A stretch of 64,000 bases of DNA from Parascedosporium putredinis (GCA_949357655.1 CASHTG010000015.1:3720001-3784000); one strand, 5' to 3'; shown: positions 11,002 through 24,636, counted from the stretch's first letter. Translations and numbers: made by a program. Notes: a model not told the origin generated them from the letters alone.

Positions 11002-13534
11002 TTAAACCTTGACACGTTTCTGGGGGATAGGCGGGAGAGCGCAGGTTGGTGGTGGGGCTGGCGGCGGTCCTTCAACAAGCTGGGGCATGCTTCTCCGGTT
11101 CAAGATGGCCTGGGACTTATCGACAGACAAGTGGCCGCCAGCATGCTGTTGAGCCACGTTATTGTGGAACGGCAGCCCCTGTGTCTGTTTGGAAAAGGCA
11201 CGCAGAGCTGAAATCGTTGGTGACGGCCGCGAGCCGTCCGACGCGTTTGAGAATGAGTATCGAGCGGTGCTTTTGTCTGCTACGGGCGCACGTAGAGCCT
11301 GGAGACTTGCCCGTTTCTTCTGCCTGGCCGTTCGCGTGGAAGGCGACCTGCTTCTTGAACGTGGATGGAAGTCCATGGACGACCTGCATTCACGTACGGC
11401 CTCGGCAGCCTCGACATTAGATTGGATGGGGAGGGAAGGAGTGGGCGAGTCTTGGAAGCGGAGGGTTCCGTCCATGCTTGCTCGAAGGGCCTGCATGGAG
11501 GCAGCCTTTCTCGGCGGCGTCACATTGAGTGACCGCTCATGAGTGTCCATGCCTTTTCCAGATCCCTCAGACTGGGCATTGGATGGCGGCTCCATGCTTT
11601 CGGCTTGTATCGCGGGAGGGGACAGAGGAGGAGGCGAAATGTTGACGACGATCGTAGGCTCATTCAGACTAGGGCTACTTGACTCAGCCGTCGAAGCAGA
11701 ATGCTGAGGAGGCTCAATCTCTGAGACTGGAGAAGGCTGGTCGGCGACAATCGACAGAGGACGGGAGAGCATAAGCCCAGCTGGAGGACACCTCCTGCTG
11801 CTAACGCGAGGGGAGGCCTTGTTGATGCGGCGGCTCGGGCACGAGCGGCGGAGATTGAGCCGCAGCCTCTACGATCGAAGGTTTAACCAGCGAGTACCTT
11901 CTGCTAACGCCGTGTGGTACGCTAAAGTTTGGCGTCGTTGGACCGTACATCGCCGTGGGGTCGGAAAGCGGACTTGAGGTATAGGTGGAGTGAGGTCGTG
12001 CAAGGGGATCGATAAAGGGATGGATGGTTTGCATTGACTGCCGTCGATCGGCGATGGCTGCCGCGTTCGGCCGGAGACGGACCTCAGGCACGGGATCCCT
12101 GATAGGGGTGTCATCAAAATGGTTCGCGAACGTGTCTCTAGTTGGGGAACAAGCCGGCGACGAGCCCGCCGAGGTGATGATGGTACGCTGCCCGGATGAG
12201 ATGTAAGAAAGGCGGTTTGCCCCTGTGCTATCTCGGAGACTGTCGAGTTGCCTGCCATCGTGCGAGACCACGCTGTTCGTTGTCGATAAATCGTCTGTTG
12301 ACTGCTCCGGTGTCAGGGCCTCTACAACGGTGACCGACCCTTCAGCGTCTTCACTGCTGGTTACGGTTTCGGCGCGGTCACGCTGCCACCGCACTTCGTC
12401 GGGTTGGATTACCCGAGAAAAGCGAGTCGGATCCCTGACCACCAAGGTGCGCTGGCTTTGCTGAGATTCGATTTCGGAGTTGGGGTCGTTAGGCTTTGGC
12501 TTGCCCGTCTCGGAGAGGTGCCTCTTTCCACCGAGGCCCTCGATTTCGCGTCGCAACATTGTGAGCCAGGCGTCCATATCTTCTGCGCTCTCGAAGACCA
12601 TTAGAAAGTTTGAGGCAGGGCGTTTCTCGTTGGGTCGAAAAGGAAGGCGAGAGAAAAGTGATCGCGAATCCGAAACCACTGGGCCCGTTGGCTCCATCAG
12701 AGATGCGACTTGAAGCACCCAGTGTCGGCCCGGAATAACATCGCTGGCAAAAGCCGCGGATCCCTTTCCAAGGTGCAGTATTCTTTCAGGAAGGCGGTCG
12801 AAAGGCCCTTCCCCGAATATTGCAGCAGATAGCCAGAAGTGACTAGCACGTAGATCTTAGTCGTCCATTCAAGCATATTAGAAAGATTCCTTCGGTGTTT
12901 TCTCCTCCTCTCCGCGGCAGAGATATCGTCACCAGCGTCGAGCTCATTTTGGGCGTTTCTCTTGTCGCTTAATCGTAGGATAGTATCGGCAGAATGTGTA
13001 CAGGCCGGAAGCTGAGCGTGGCGAAGCGCTTGGGGATACGCCTGAAACAGCGGTGGAGGCTCCCAGGTGGCAACTACGCTGCTCCTAACCGGTCGCAGCG
13101 CCGGCTGGGCCTCATAGCGGCTCCAGGCGCCGTAGGCCGTTGACGGACTGAGACCGGTGGGGAGCTCGGGCTTTGAGGTGCACTAGGGTCGGATATCGTT
13201 GGTAATGTGGTAGTAGAGCGCGTAGGGGGTTGGCGCCCCCATAGGACGTCCAGCTGCTGAGGTCAACCCACGAGGCACGTATACCTCCTGGTTTCGACAG
13301 TTGACTCGGCGATGGTGGAACATCGACATCCTTTCCTGTCTTCGCGCGGCCGAAGAGTCCTCGCAGCCCTAATCTCGACTCACGGCGGCCAAGCTTCGTT
13401 TCGGGCTTCAGCGGAACGCGCTGGTCGTCGCTGGTGATGACTTGTAAGTCCGGAGGTCTAAGTCGGCGATGGTGAGGTATTTGAGTCTGCAGCGTCTCTA
13501 AAGGGCCGCTTGATGCTTTCGGCTCTTGCGCCAT
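11002..13534 (-). CDS. PH-domain protein with long Ser/Pro-rich tail, function unknown
   Basis: The corrected product is about 844 residues in one exon. After a Pro/Arg-rich start (MAQEPKASSGPLETL) comes a pleckstrin-homology-like domain encoded at about 12890-12540. It begins WTTKIYVLVTSGYLLQYSG, continues LHLGKGSAAFASDVIPGRHW, and ends in the typical C-terminal helix with its conserved Trp (MDAWLTMLRREIE). The rest is low-complexity, rich in Ser, Pro, Thr and Arg, with short repeats such as SMQALRASM and SLQALRAP, and it ends PPIPQKRVKV. PH domains usually bind phosphoinositides or proteins at membranes, so a membrane or cortex role is a family-level inference only. Four indels break the frame: G/C runs at 13225-13229, 13159-13162, 12811-12814 and 11810-11813. 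Net correction gives a multiple of three. I do not recognise a named orthologue. Confidence 0.75.
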
Positions 13535-14555
13535 TATGGAGCGTCTCTCCCTTGGGTCGAATGGCGGGAATGGGAGCGGCCGAATAAGGGTGAGAGGGTG
13601 AAGGGGAGAGATTCGTACTCCCGGGACACCCTGGAGTGGGGAACTAGGTGGTTATAACGGGTCGGGTTGGCTACTAGATTTAGACATGGGCGGCTGAGAA
13701 AAAGGTCTGCATGAGACAGAGGCCAGGAAATAAGGCCAATGTGGGACCGAGAGCAGAGGAAAGGAGGATAGGGACAGGATTAAGTGTGGAAAGGTACGCG
13801 CCGAGAGACCGGATTGTTTGTGGGGGTTGTGCTGGCGGGACGGGAGGTGAGAAGCTACGCTTCACTCAACGACATTGAACGCTCGCTAATACAGTAAAAA
13901 CCTAAATCGAGAGACTCGAATGACGCGCGAGTGGCTTGTTCAATCTCTCGAGTCGCGTTTTCTTCCTTGCCGGATATTCTGGGTATATAGAGCAGGTCGT
14001 GTGGTGTTCAGGCGAGCCAGGACCACTCCAATGCAGCGAGAGGGGTGGGAGGCAGAGACAAAGGCATATGGAAGTGCGTGCACCTTCAAAGCGGCGTCCT
14101 CGCGTATATAATCGACCTCCACGTCGTTATTGAGAGGGGGTGGGAGGGCTTCGGCGCGAAAAGCAGGCACCCTTGCGCGAGGGCACGGCGAGAGAGGTGT
14201 TATTAATGGGGCAAAAGAGAGCCGAGTGGGCCAGCCAGGAGCGGTACGGTGGAGCACAGGCGAAGCTCGTGCGGTCTCAAGCGTTCCTTCCTGGGAAGGG
14301 AGCAGGGTTCTGCTGGCAAACACCGGCTCGGGCGCGGGAGAGGGCTTGTTCAATCAATAACAATGGCAAGAGCCCGGTCAGATGACGGGTAAAAGGATTG
14401 AGGAGCCGAAGAAACCAAGCGTAGGTGGACGAGATATTATTATAATACCAACCAAAATAAGCCGGGCTCGAAGAGTGACGCGTTGGAAGAAGAAAAAAGA
14501 GCCAGTGTGCCGGGGAAGACGACTATACTTGTAAGTGAGCAAGGTACAAGAGACC

Positions 14556-14640
14556 AAGCAAAAAGAGACAAGAAGAGAAAAGGAAAAGGAGAAAAGAAAA
14601 AGGGAGAAAAAGAAAAGGAACAAAAAGAAAGAAAAGGAAC
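14556..14640. repeat. Purine-rich (A/G) low-complexity tract
   Basis: The plus strand is almost entirely A and G here. The minus strand is therefore a pyrimidine tract, and it lies upstream of the PH-domain gene, which is read leftward. The long open frames on the minus strand across this tract are low-complexity artefacts rich in Phe, Ser and Leu. Confidence 0.7.
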
Positions 14641-16271
14641 AAATAGTGCAGAAAGATTGATATTAACACGACGGCGGAAGGCCGGTTGGACGAAGTAGTT
14701 CGTACACGAACACACACAGCAAAGGACATGGGAGAAGCCGCCAAAATAGAAAGAAAAACCCACAGACGTAGGGCGAACTGGTGGCGCGCTACATGGCCCC
14801 AGGGAAGAAGGGAAAAAAGGGCTCGAGTGACAGTGACAAGCAAAGGGTCTGAGAAACGTTGGAGAGCAAATGTACCTGATAAGCCAGGGCACCAATAAAC
14901 GGTACGAGAGAATGATGATGAGATGCAAGTACCACCCGAGGAGGGGCCAGTCGGCGAGCGGGAGGCCGGAGGTCGGGGACAAAGTACTCTACAGTATACA
15001 TTGGTAATATAACGATTATACCTCCCACCTGCACCAGGAGTAATAATACCCGTACCCCATTGCGAGGGACTCTGACCGGCAACCAGGGTGGAAGAGGAGG
15101 GGGAGGGGGGGCGTGTGGAGGGGTGAAAAGTGACATGGGGCCACATGGAGGAGCAGGAAGGGGATGGGGAGCTCCTGAACGATTTGAAAGCCACACAGAG
15201 GGAAGGAACATTGAAGGGCACAAGCAGCGCAAGATGGCGGGAACTACTTCGTACCAAGTCTGGGTCTGGTCCAAGTGCCAGTGTGGAGTTGAACGACCTG
15301 AAGGTGGGACCCATCCTCACGAGGCGAGACGAGTACGACAGGGATATTCGTTTCCTCTTTCCTTTCCGCTCCTTTTGGCTTTTCATTTTCTCGTCCGGCG
15401 ACATCGAGATTTCCAGGTCGGAGCAAGATGACCAGCAACGGATCGAGTGGGCCGAGACAGGTTCGGCCCATCGTCTATGTATAAAAAGCGCCCATAAATT
15501 GGGCGATTAGGGATATGCTTTCCATGGGTTGTTTTTAGGCTTCGCTTCTAGAGACAGCATGAAAATGCAAGAGCGTGAGAGAGATAAGAAAAAGAAGAAG
15601 AAAAAAAAAAAAAAAGGAAAAAAGCGGCAAATTTTGGAAATGGGGAAAAGAAAGGGATACAACAGTAGCAAGCGAAGCTCGTGACGGAGAGCCGAGAGAT
15701 CTACTAAATTGTGCCGCAGGCTCGCTTGTCAAAAGGCATCTGTCCATCCATGCCCACGTCCTCGGCGTGAACAGAAGCACAAGAGGAAGCCAGGGGTGGT
15801 AGCCGAGAATGGATCATCACTGTTGGGTGACGCTGAGGTTATCGAAGGCCGTTCTGGGCCCATCCCGTACTGTCACTCTCCCTCCAGTGTCGCGTCTTCA
15901 TTCTCCCCCACTCTCTTCCATCCAAGAAGAGGGGAAGAAGGTAAGGAAAATCGCCCATGTAAGCCAGTTGAGATGGATGGAGAGGAAAATCAGGAAAAGA
16001 GGGAGGTTTGAGGCCTTGAATCATCATGCACCACTCCCGGGACCAGGGCCGAATTGTCTGGAATGGAGCCGAGACTAATAGGGAGATGCAGAGGGGTTTT
16101 TGGGCTTGTCGCGGGGAAATGCTAATAACGCCGCATTAAAGATCAATTGATGGAGGGTGGCCAGTCCGATTTGGCTTGGACTCAGCAGAGAGCTTGCAGC
16201 TCTAGATGCACAGGAAAGGCTGGTACAAGATGACTACGAAGTACTTGCAGCTTTACCCAAGAAAAAAAGAG

Positions 16272-16296
16272 AAAAAAAAAAAAAAAAAAAAAAAAA
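16272..16296. repeat. Poly-A tract
   Basis: An uninterrupted run of about 25 A's in non-coding sequence, the longest homopolymer I saw. Run length should be treated with caution, given the likely homopolymer errors elsewhere. Confidence 0.75.
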
Positions 16297-19200
16297 GAAC
16301 CAAAAGAGCTGATGGATCGATTGATTCATGGGCGAGTACATCTGTGTGTCCTCCCATCGATTTCGATGGAGCCAACGCCCTTTGTTCCCATTCGTCTTCG
16401 TGCCTCTTCCATGGCTCTCCTTCGAGTCACTTTGACCTCCGTCCCCATTTGTTGATCACATTGATGTGCGCAGTGCTTGCTGTATTAATGCAGGCAGCTC
16501 AGTCATCCAGTTTCCAAAGATTGAATTCAATTGATGGTGGATCGACAAGTATGGATGTTTTGATTCGAATCCACCTTGCACGCGGTTCAATCTTGCTTTT
16601 TCCCCGTTTCCCGCCGCCCAGGAAAGTTTCCCTTTTCTCGGGTCAATCTTTTTAATCTAGCCAGACTTCTACTTTTAGCATCTGGTTTAATACTCGGCAA
16701 ACCCACGAGCTTTTTATTCCTAGAATCAAATGATTCATCAAGCTAACTAGAGTAAGGGGAGAGCAAACAAGAGGTCGCCACCCTTAATCCACTAAATCTA
16801 CAATCTTGACGTTGGCCAATATCGAGAGATGCTACCCCGTTCACCTCCACGACTCTTGTCTTGAGGGTGAGGAGGTACAGGTGGATACGTAGTCGATCTT
16901 TTTTTTTTTTTGTCAATACTTCTGAACGGCGAGGGCCAGGTGCCGTGGCCGTTGGGATTGAAAGGGAAGGGAAGAAAAAGAAGGTGCGCTGGTCGAGTCC
17001 TGCCATCAGTGATCGACAGTTTCCCGCCCCCTCTCCAACCTCGACCCCTCTATTCCGCCCGGAATAGCCACAGGCAACGCCGCCGTCTCACTCGAGTCCT
17101 GCAGTTGGCGACTTGCATCCATAAACTTCCAAGGCTGGTCGAGACGGAGTAATGCGAGCGCGCATGCTTTTTTTTTCTTTTTTATTTTCTCCCTCCCTTG
17201 GGACCGCAGCATCAATTCCACATTTTCCCGCTTGGAGCCTTCCCGTCGTACTCGCCTATTTGCCTTGAGCTTTCCACCCGCCCCATGGTTTTCTCGTCGC
17301 TCTCCTCCCGCGTCCCCTTCCGCTTGCCTGCCTGCCTGCCGCCCCATTAATACCCACGCTCCAGGAATCAAACCATCCATCACCGATCTTGCAATGGAAC
17401 GATGGCAGATCGAAACTGGTCATCAACACAAAGGGCGACATTGATCGCTGCCCCCTCTTTCCGATATTTCTTCATTTCGCGTGCAATTTTTCACACATAC
17501 ACACAACTACCCCAGTTTTATGGATGCACACTAACCATCAATCCATCGATCTCGGCTTTCGCACTTCATGCAGGTACAGCCGTTCGAGCCACTGGTGCGA
17601 GAGATCGAAGGAGGCTTGCATTTTAGGGTCGGTCCACCAATTTTACTCCTCTAGCGGGAAGTGGGAGGGGCAGTTCGTAGGGTGGGCGACTGCTTTGAAA
17701 CCCAAAATTCAGTCCTCAAAGTGCGCCCGCCACCTCCCCTCGCCCCAGAACAGGAAGGGTCAGCGCAAAATGATGGCGTCCGAAGAAGGGACCTGGGTCT
17801 AAGCCTAGATAGAAATGATCACCGAGGCTAAAACGAGGGTACTAGCACGCCCGCAACGCTGGTTCGACGTCTCGAGGACCAGGTTTTCTTGCTAGTACCG
17901 TTCTCCAACGTGAAAGACCCACCCTTCGATACAAGTGCTCACGTTAGAGACAAGGAAGGAGTGCAGTGGGGCCAATTATCGAAAGTTGGACCTGTTTGCT
18001 AGCCGAAGAAGTATTTAGAGGATACATGTATGGATAGCTACGCTACTTTCTCCCAGCTCGTCACCACAACCGAAGGGCCTTGCTTGGCCCGGCTGTTCTC
18101 TATCAGCATCATTCAAAGTCAAGGCCGACGCGGCTGGGTACCTGGGCACGAATCTCATCGCTTGCGGCTGTGGAGAGTAAGAGGTATACGCCATTGACAT
18201 GTGCATGGCGTCGTTCGAAATGCCTTCAGAAGTGACCCCTTCCCTTGGACACGTGCCACCGGCTTGCGGGCCTCTCGGAGAGGAGGAATAAATTTCCCAA
18301 TCTGACCTTGATAGCGAATCGCACGCAGTTGATCCACACTGCCAGCCTGTTTGCTGATTATACTTTCAGCTCGCGTAATCCCACATGGATTCCCGGGGGC
18401 TCCTCTCAAATCGCAGTACAGAATCTATCATATTTCGCAACCCTGCCCTGACTGACGAATACTCTGGGGAGTGGGGAAACATAGCTCGATCCTTTTTAGG
18501 GGCCTGAGAATGGGGTCCAATGGAGGACATGTTAACGTTAATTATTTCGTACCACCGGTTCTGGGCGCGTTTTCAAGCTTTGAAGACATCATGACCTCAT
18601 CACTCGACCCCGTTCGTGGGCCATTCCGCCGCCTGACGTGGCCGGCTTGAACTTGTCAAATGCGCCATTGCGTGCACTTATCTGGGGAAACCGCGCTTCG
18701 AAACAACCTTAGTACGAAGTAGGTCGATCAGCGAGCTTACGAACTGTAATGGGACCGAGGTCCATTCGGATGAGGCTCCGCCATGTTTCAAGGAAACCTC
18801 TCCAAACAGGGTGTTCCCGAACGTTTCCTCCCATGGGGGAACGCAGCCGGGTTGCAAGATCTGCGAAACGACCGTTGATCCGTCGACGTCGAAGAATGAG
18901 CGAAAGGTGGAAAATTTTCTCCTCCTTGCCCCCTTGCCAACCTCGAAACTTGGCTAGAGCCACACTAAGCACTAAGAACTCGCAGATGTACCAGCATTCA
19001 AACGTTTGAGAAGAGGGGGTGTAGACTTTTTTCCTTTCTTTTTCGCTCCTCCCCTTGCGACTCCGACTATTCCCTACTTTCCCTCATTGTCGTTGGAGGA
19101 ATCCATTTTCGCTTCGAGATAAACGTCACTCTTGCCATAAACGGAAAGCAACCTAGAAAAACTAAAGAAAAAAAAAAAAAGAAAAAGGAAGAGGACAAAA

Positions 19201-22200
19201 GGGGGTGTCTTTTTTCTTCTTCTTTGCTGTCAACTTCCTCTCTTGGGCTTACCCGCGGTATCTTACTTCTTACTTCTACACTAAGAACTCTTCGGCGTTG
19301 TTACACTCAGGCGCCTGTACCGAGTTTCCAACTGCAAATGGTAGTTGGCGACGCGTATCGCGGACTTGGTTGGGAGTGACAGAGGGGTCTGAGGCCAGAA
19401 AGCTGCAGCATAACGCATATTTTGGGGTGGGAGGAATCATCCTAGCGTACTAGGCCCGCCTATTCTGATCCCATCTTTCATATCCGAGAAAGTGATTCTA
19501 GTAGTATTTCAGAGGATGAGCTCGGAAGGCCCTCACAAAGGATATACAAAGGAAAGAGGGAAAAGGACCTGGTCCGACCCAACTTCATGTCACGTCTCAA
19601 CCGAATTGTTTCACGGAATTACGTCCTCAATCCATTCGTGGGACAGGTATTAGGCACAGCCCTCCACCTGCAACCTAACCATGATCCACATCGTGTGAGG
19701 GCTTTCCCATCGTTCAGATGACTGTGGGAGAGTATATGCTTGATGAGGATGTCAAATCTCGCGCCAACCTCGAGCTACTGACGACAATCCTCGTAATTTT
19801 GGATATGTACTGGATGAATTGTCGATATCGGGCGTACATCAAATGGTCCACAAGCCCCTTACAAGTAGATGAGTTTGGCGGTGCAACCGCGGGGCTAGTT
19901 CTGTGCTTCGTCCTATTAGTTTGTGCGCCGCCTATTATATCCGTGACAAACCTAGCAATAGCAGTAGGTAGGAGCTGGACCTGAGGATGGAATAGGGATT
20001 TTCACACTCCGCCACTCCGCCGACATGATGTCGCACTACACAGGTTTTAATATCGGCAGTACGACCGGAGTGGTATTTGCAGTGCAACTTACTCCACCCC
20101 AACCCAACCTGTGAGAGGTGTCGCGCAGGGCCCTCATTTCACCGAGCCCTAATATTAACGCTTCGCCTGGAGTCATAACGCGGCGACAGCTCACAAAATG
20201 CATTGACGAATGCTGCTTCAGGAAGAGAATACTCCCAAGGATTATGATTTCTGGTCAGAGCTCCCACGGTCTCGACCCGCTCATCTTATCAAAACCCGAT
20301 GCTTGCGATAGCGGTATTAGGAGGAGTGCTGGAGTTATTATTATGGACTCGGCGGCGGATCGATCCACGACTTGACCGGCGGAGACTGCCCGGCTGTTCC
20401 AGCCCAGCAGCCTCACGCCATTCTCTTTCAGCCATGATCCCGTCGAGCCCGGTCCAACAGTATCGATGGCCAGGCCAGCATTCCCAATCGTTCGGGGAGA
20501 GCAGGGAACTGGGAGCACAGGAAGCCGCAAACCTCAAGCCGGTTCAGCCCAGTTAGCGCTCGCTCGCCTCAAGTACCGGGCGTGAGGTCCCCGTTCCTGC
20601 AGTAGTGCTCTGGGTTGTCACTCCTTCGTTCCACGACTTGGACAGCCTTGATCCCCGACCACCCAGGGATCCCTGAGTAGTTCAGGTGGGTGACATCCTG
20701 CAGTGCCTGGCTGGGCGACTCGATGTGGTTGGCTGAAAACGGAAGACTGTGCAATCTCTGCCTGACAAGGAAATGACGGCTTGCTTCAAGGGAGTTTTGC
20801 ATCACCTCGTGACAATGGTGCGGCCAGGTGGAAAGAGGTACTTGTACATCCACACCAACCATCCCAAGGTCGATTCGATTTGAAGGGCGAATGCGTTTCT
20901 TGAGGGGTGCCTCTTTGTTTGACGTTCATGGCAAAGGCCGGGCTGTTCCGAACTTGTCCTGCTAGATAAAGGGGGCTAACCAAAGACGCATTCGCAGAGG
21001 GCGATAGAAGTTTTCAATCTCGGAGGAATTTTCCTCCCCCTTCCTCGACCGACGATCATTCCATTCGTGAAGAAAAAGGAGAGAGAAAGAAAAAAATAAT
21101 CCCTCCCCAAGCAGGAAAAGAGAGAAAAAGACTACCCCTGGCTTAATGGCAGATGTCAGATCCCAAGTGCGACCATTCTGGCGCAGATCTCAACGAATCC
21201 CAGCCTCTTCCTTGCCCCTGTCTGTCATGGTGAGCGGGCTTGCTGCCCAGCTTCCCCGGTGATTGACGGCACTTCTCAAGGCTGCGAAATGCTAATCCAA
21301 GCAAACCCTTGCCGGCGCAATCACACTAGTGAACAAATGAGAAGGGAAAATGCTGAAGGGGAGGTATAATTGAAAATCTTTGGTGATGAATTTTCAAAAG
21401 TGTAGCAAACGGAGCAAGGTCCACGCCGAGAAACCCAAAGGTCATGAGGGTTGATTGTGGGAGGAAGCAGCCATGTCCGTAATACTCCCGATCCCTCCCA
21501 ATATAGTGAGTGACATGTCGCGTACGAGGGTCCTTTCGATTTTATTTTATTTTTGGATTTTTTTAATCCTTTCGTTGTTTTTCTTTCTTCTTATGTCTTC
21601 AATGATATCCGCTTCTCCAGTTCAAGGCTGGCCCTTAATCCCGGGTACATACACATAAGCCGTCAGGTACAGATCGTATCGTGCGATGTAGGATTCGACG
21701 CAGCAGGGACAATGCAGTTAACTGACCCTTGTTCTCGTGATATTTTCCGTTCCTGCATCAAAGGCAATTATCCGAGAGAACGGAGACGTGGAGGCAAAAT
21801 TAAAGGCGTTCAGAGGCCCGTATCGAATCATATTCTTGGAATGGGGGATCAAGAAAGGGGCCACGCAGGCCCGGGACCAGTACTGACCAAGAGATGGATC
21901 TAGCCTCGGCGCCGCCTCTTGTGCTATGCTTGCTGTACGTGCACCATCCGGTGCCGTCACTCACACAGGTCACCCGAAGGCGTGAGTTCCAGCCACTTTT
22001 GCCTTGATATGCCCTCGTCGGCCAGGTTCTCATGTTCGTCAGCGCCCCCTGGTGCCTCGTGCGGCCCAGTTTGGTACCTATCTTGCGAAACCCACCTAGC
22101 ACTCATACAAGTAGCCAGGGTAGAGCTCGACCTAGTCTCTTCAATGGATTGTTGAGTGAGATATCGCAAACAGTTCCCTTCCCTTGTTTAGGCCCTGTCT

Positions 22201-23445
22201 CGAATAATGTTATTGCCTCGGCAGAGAGCAGGCTGTCGAGCTGTCGAGCTGTTGACAAGTGTGCTTGCAGCTTGACGTCAAGAAGATAATATATGCCTAG
22301 TCCTGTTTTTGCGCTTCGTCTCTATAATCATCATTCCAATCACACACTTGATACCTCGGCACACAGCAACTCCTCCTTCACCCACTCTCATGTAGACAGC
22401 CTCCCGCCCTGCGCAAGGCCCAGTAAATCGAGTTTGAGGCTTCGCGCTTGCTCGCTCGTGGACATCGTGCTGTGTATATTCAATAATACATTCTCGATAA
22501 TAACACTAATCTCGTTGTCAATTGGTAAGAGGAACCGCAGCCTGCACCACCGAGGCAGGCCGAGATTATCTCCAAACGGGGACAATAGGTGACTATTGCG
22601 GGTTTCTGCGAAAAGAGTCATCCGAAGAAATGACTCGCTGATGCCTTCAGGCAGGTGCGAATCTTCCGTCTAGGACTGTGCAGGACCGCGGTGGAAGCCG
22701 CCCCTCTTCACAATCAAACACACCCCGAACAAAGCCCGTCGAACCACCCCAGGGATGCATTACCTCATCAATGGGCCCGCCTGACCAGTCCCAGCCACAG
22801 CTCTGATGACTTCACACCACTAGCCCGCGCGCAATGATGTGATTGTCCTTTCCGCGCCCGTTTGTCCATTCCAAGTTCTCATCACAAGGAGGCTAAAAGG
22901 TGCCAATCGCATCATACTGAAGCAACTCAAGCTGTGCTCGGCCTCCAGGAAACGGACACGAAGCTGATTAGCTAGCCACAATTGAGAGCGGCTTCGATCG
23001 AAGCGAGTAGTTATTGTTCTCTTATTGAATTCTTTCCGGAATTTCTCGCCCGGGTGCTCCGAGGGTGTAGCCGCAAACATTGTCGTAGCCTAGGCTGGAG
23101 TAGTCGCCACCTGCCACTATTGGATCGTGATGCCATGATGCGCCAGGTGCACCTGCCTTGTGCCTTATGTGTGACAACCCCACTATTCTAAACCTCACCT
23201 GCTTCCGTCCGCAATAAATAGTCAGGTTCAATCAGCGCAGTTTCTTTCCCCAAGGCACATACGAACAACCCCCAGATCATTCTATCTTCTCGTCCATCTA
23301 CATATAAGCACCTACAAGCACTTACTAAAATCGAATTGAATCGGCTGTACACAACCTTTACACGCCGATTTCAACTCGCTCCTTACCCCACCATCCAACC
23401 GCACCTGCCCTCCCAACTCCTATCAATCACACATATAGAGAAAGT

Positions 23446-24636
23446 ATGGCAGAGCCAGCTTTCATTCATGGGGAGGACTCTCCGCCCCGATCTCCTCGAG
23501 CCCGGAGAGGCTCAACTACTCTACAGGCTGCAGCTACCTTGAACGCCGGACTCCAGCAGGAGGTCTCTCGGAGTACGTCATGATGCCCCAATCTCGATTC
23601 CATAGGAACATAAGCTCTCCCCTCGAGTTCGTCACTAACCACCGTTTGTTGCTTTGAACAGGATCTTCTGCTAGCTCACTGAGACATATGCGTTCCCCTT
23701 CTTCTGGAAGGAGACGATCCACCATTTTGATGAACCTCCAACTCAATGACCCCGCGGTCCCAGCTCCCGGCGAGATGGTTAATGATGAGCGGACAGGCTC
23801 CATCAACGGGCTTGGGACCTCGAGCCCCGCCTGCCATCTGGCTCCCCTCTGCTTCAGGCTCGGGATAACCCACAGCCGCACCACCACCGAGCTCCGAGCT
23901 TGGGAGAGCTACACCAAGAACTTGAGGCGGAGCAGGAAGCACAAGTGGTAGGTGGAATGCGTTCAACTGGTTTGGCGGGTGGGATCACGTTTTGTTCGCT
24001 AACCTGTGCGGGCTATCTAGAACCGATTGTTGCACATGATTCGGCAACAGCAACTTCAGCTTCAGCAGTTACAAGCTGCCCAGGGCCATGCCGTGCCCTC
24101 CGCGGATGACACGAGCGCCATCTCGGACCGATCCATGGCTCAACCGACCTCCATCCCAGGCTCTGGGCCACCTTCCGCCCTGCCAGGCCATAGCGGATCC
24201 TTCAGCCAGTCCCCCAGACACCGCCACCCTCGCAGCTCGTTTGACATGGCCAGAGCCGATCTCCACCGGCGTTCTCGCACTCCAAGCAGAGGTGCTAGCC
24301 GTGGGGCCTCTCCAAGGCTGCGCTCAACTTCAATCAGCGGTGACGTCAACGATGGAATGGCACTTAACGGTCGTGACGAGAGTGCTTTCTATCAAGCAGA
24401 AACTCAGATGCTAGTCCGCGAAAACCAAATGCTAAAACACCGTATTCGTGAGCTCGGTAAGTCCAATGCTTTATGAGAACCAAGCGGTTTAGGACAGACG
24501 CTAATTGATGCGACTAGAAAAACAACTTAGCGAGACACACGTCGTGCCGTCCATTCCCCACGAGCCAAGCAATCACTCGCAGCTTGCGCGGACACCGACG
24601 ACGGATAGTGGAGTGGTGGCGCCCAAGGACTCATAG
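23446..24636 (+). CDS. Ser/Arg-rich coiled-coil protein of unknown function
   Basis: There are four exons: 23446-23572, 23662-23947, 24021-24456 and 24518-24636, with introns of 89, 73 and 61 bases and clean GT-AG junctions. The corrected product is about 322 residues. Ordered blocks are an N-terminus MAEPAFIHGEDSPPRSPRAR, a basic Ser/Arg region with RRRSTILMNLQLNDP, a coiled coil SLGELHQELEAEQEAQ leading into NRLLHMIRQQQLQLQQLQ, a long Ser/Pro/Arg region with SRTPSRGASRGASPRLRS, and a C-terminal coiled coil FYQAETQMLVRENQMLKHR followed by RELEKQLSE. One C-run indel (23825-23828) must gain a base to join TSSP to the next block. From memory similar proteins occur across Pezizomycotina without an assigned role; I could not check this. 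The many RxxS and SP sites suggest phosphorylation, which is inference. Confidence 0.75.

Larger units (their letters stand above)
13535..23445. other. Gene-poor interval of about 9.9 kb
   Basis: No open frame here shows a conserved domain, a plausible exon chain or steady codon use. The sequence is mixed. It holds purine tracts (14556-14640), a run of A's near 15599-15615, a 25-base A run at 16272-16296, CCTG repeats at 17323-17340 and several T/C-rich stretches like fungal upstream regions. No terminal repeats, transposase or reverse-transcriptase motifs were seen. It could hold long UTRs, non-coding transcripts, fast-evolving small genes or decayed repeats. Confidence 0.5.

Noticed and set aside
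14440..15404. Minus-strand frames of up to 293 codons rich in Phe, Ser and Leu
   Set aside because: They come from a pyrimidine tract on that strand and look like low-complexity translation, not protein.
13535..23445. A transposable element in the gene-poor interval
   Set aside because: I saw no terminal repeats, target duplications or transposase, integrase or polymerase motifs on either strand.
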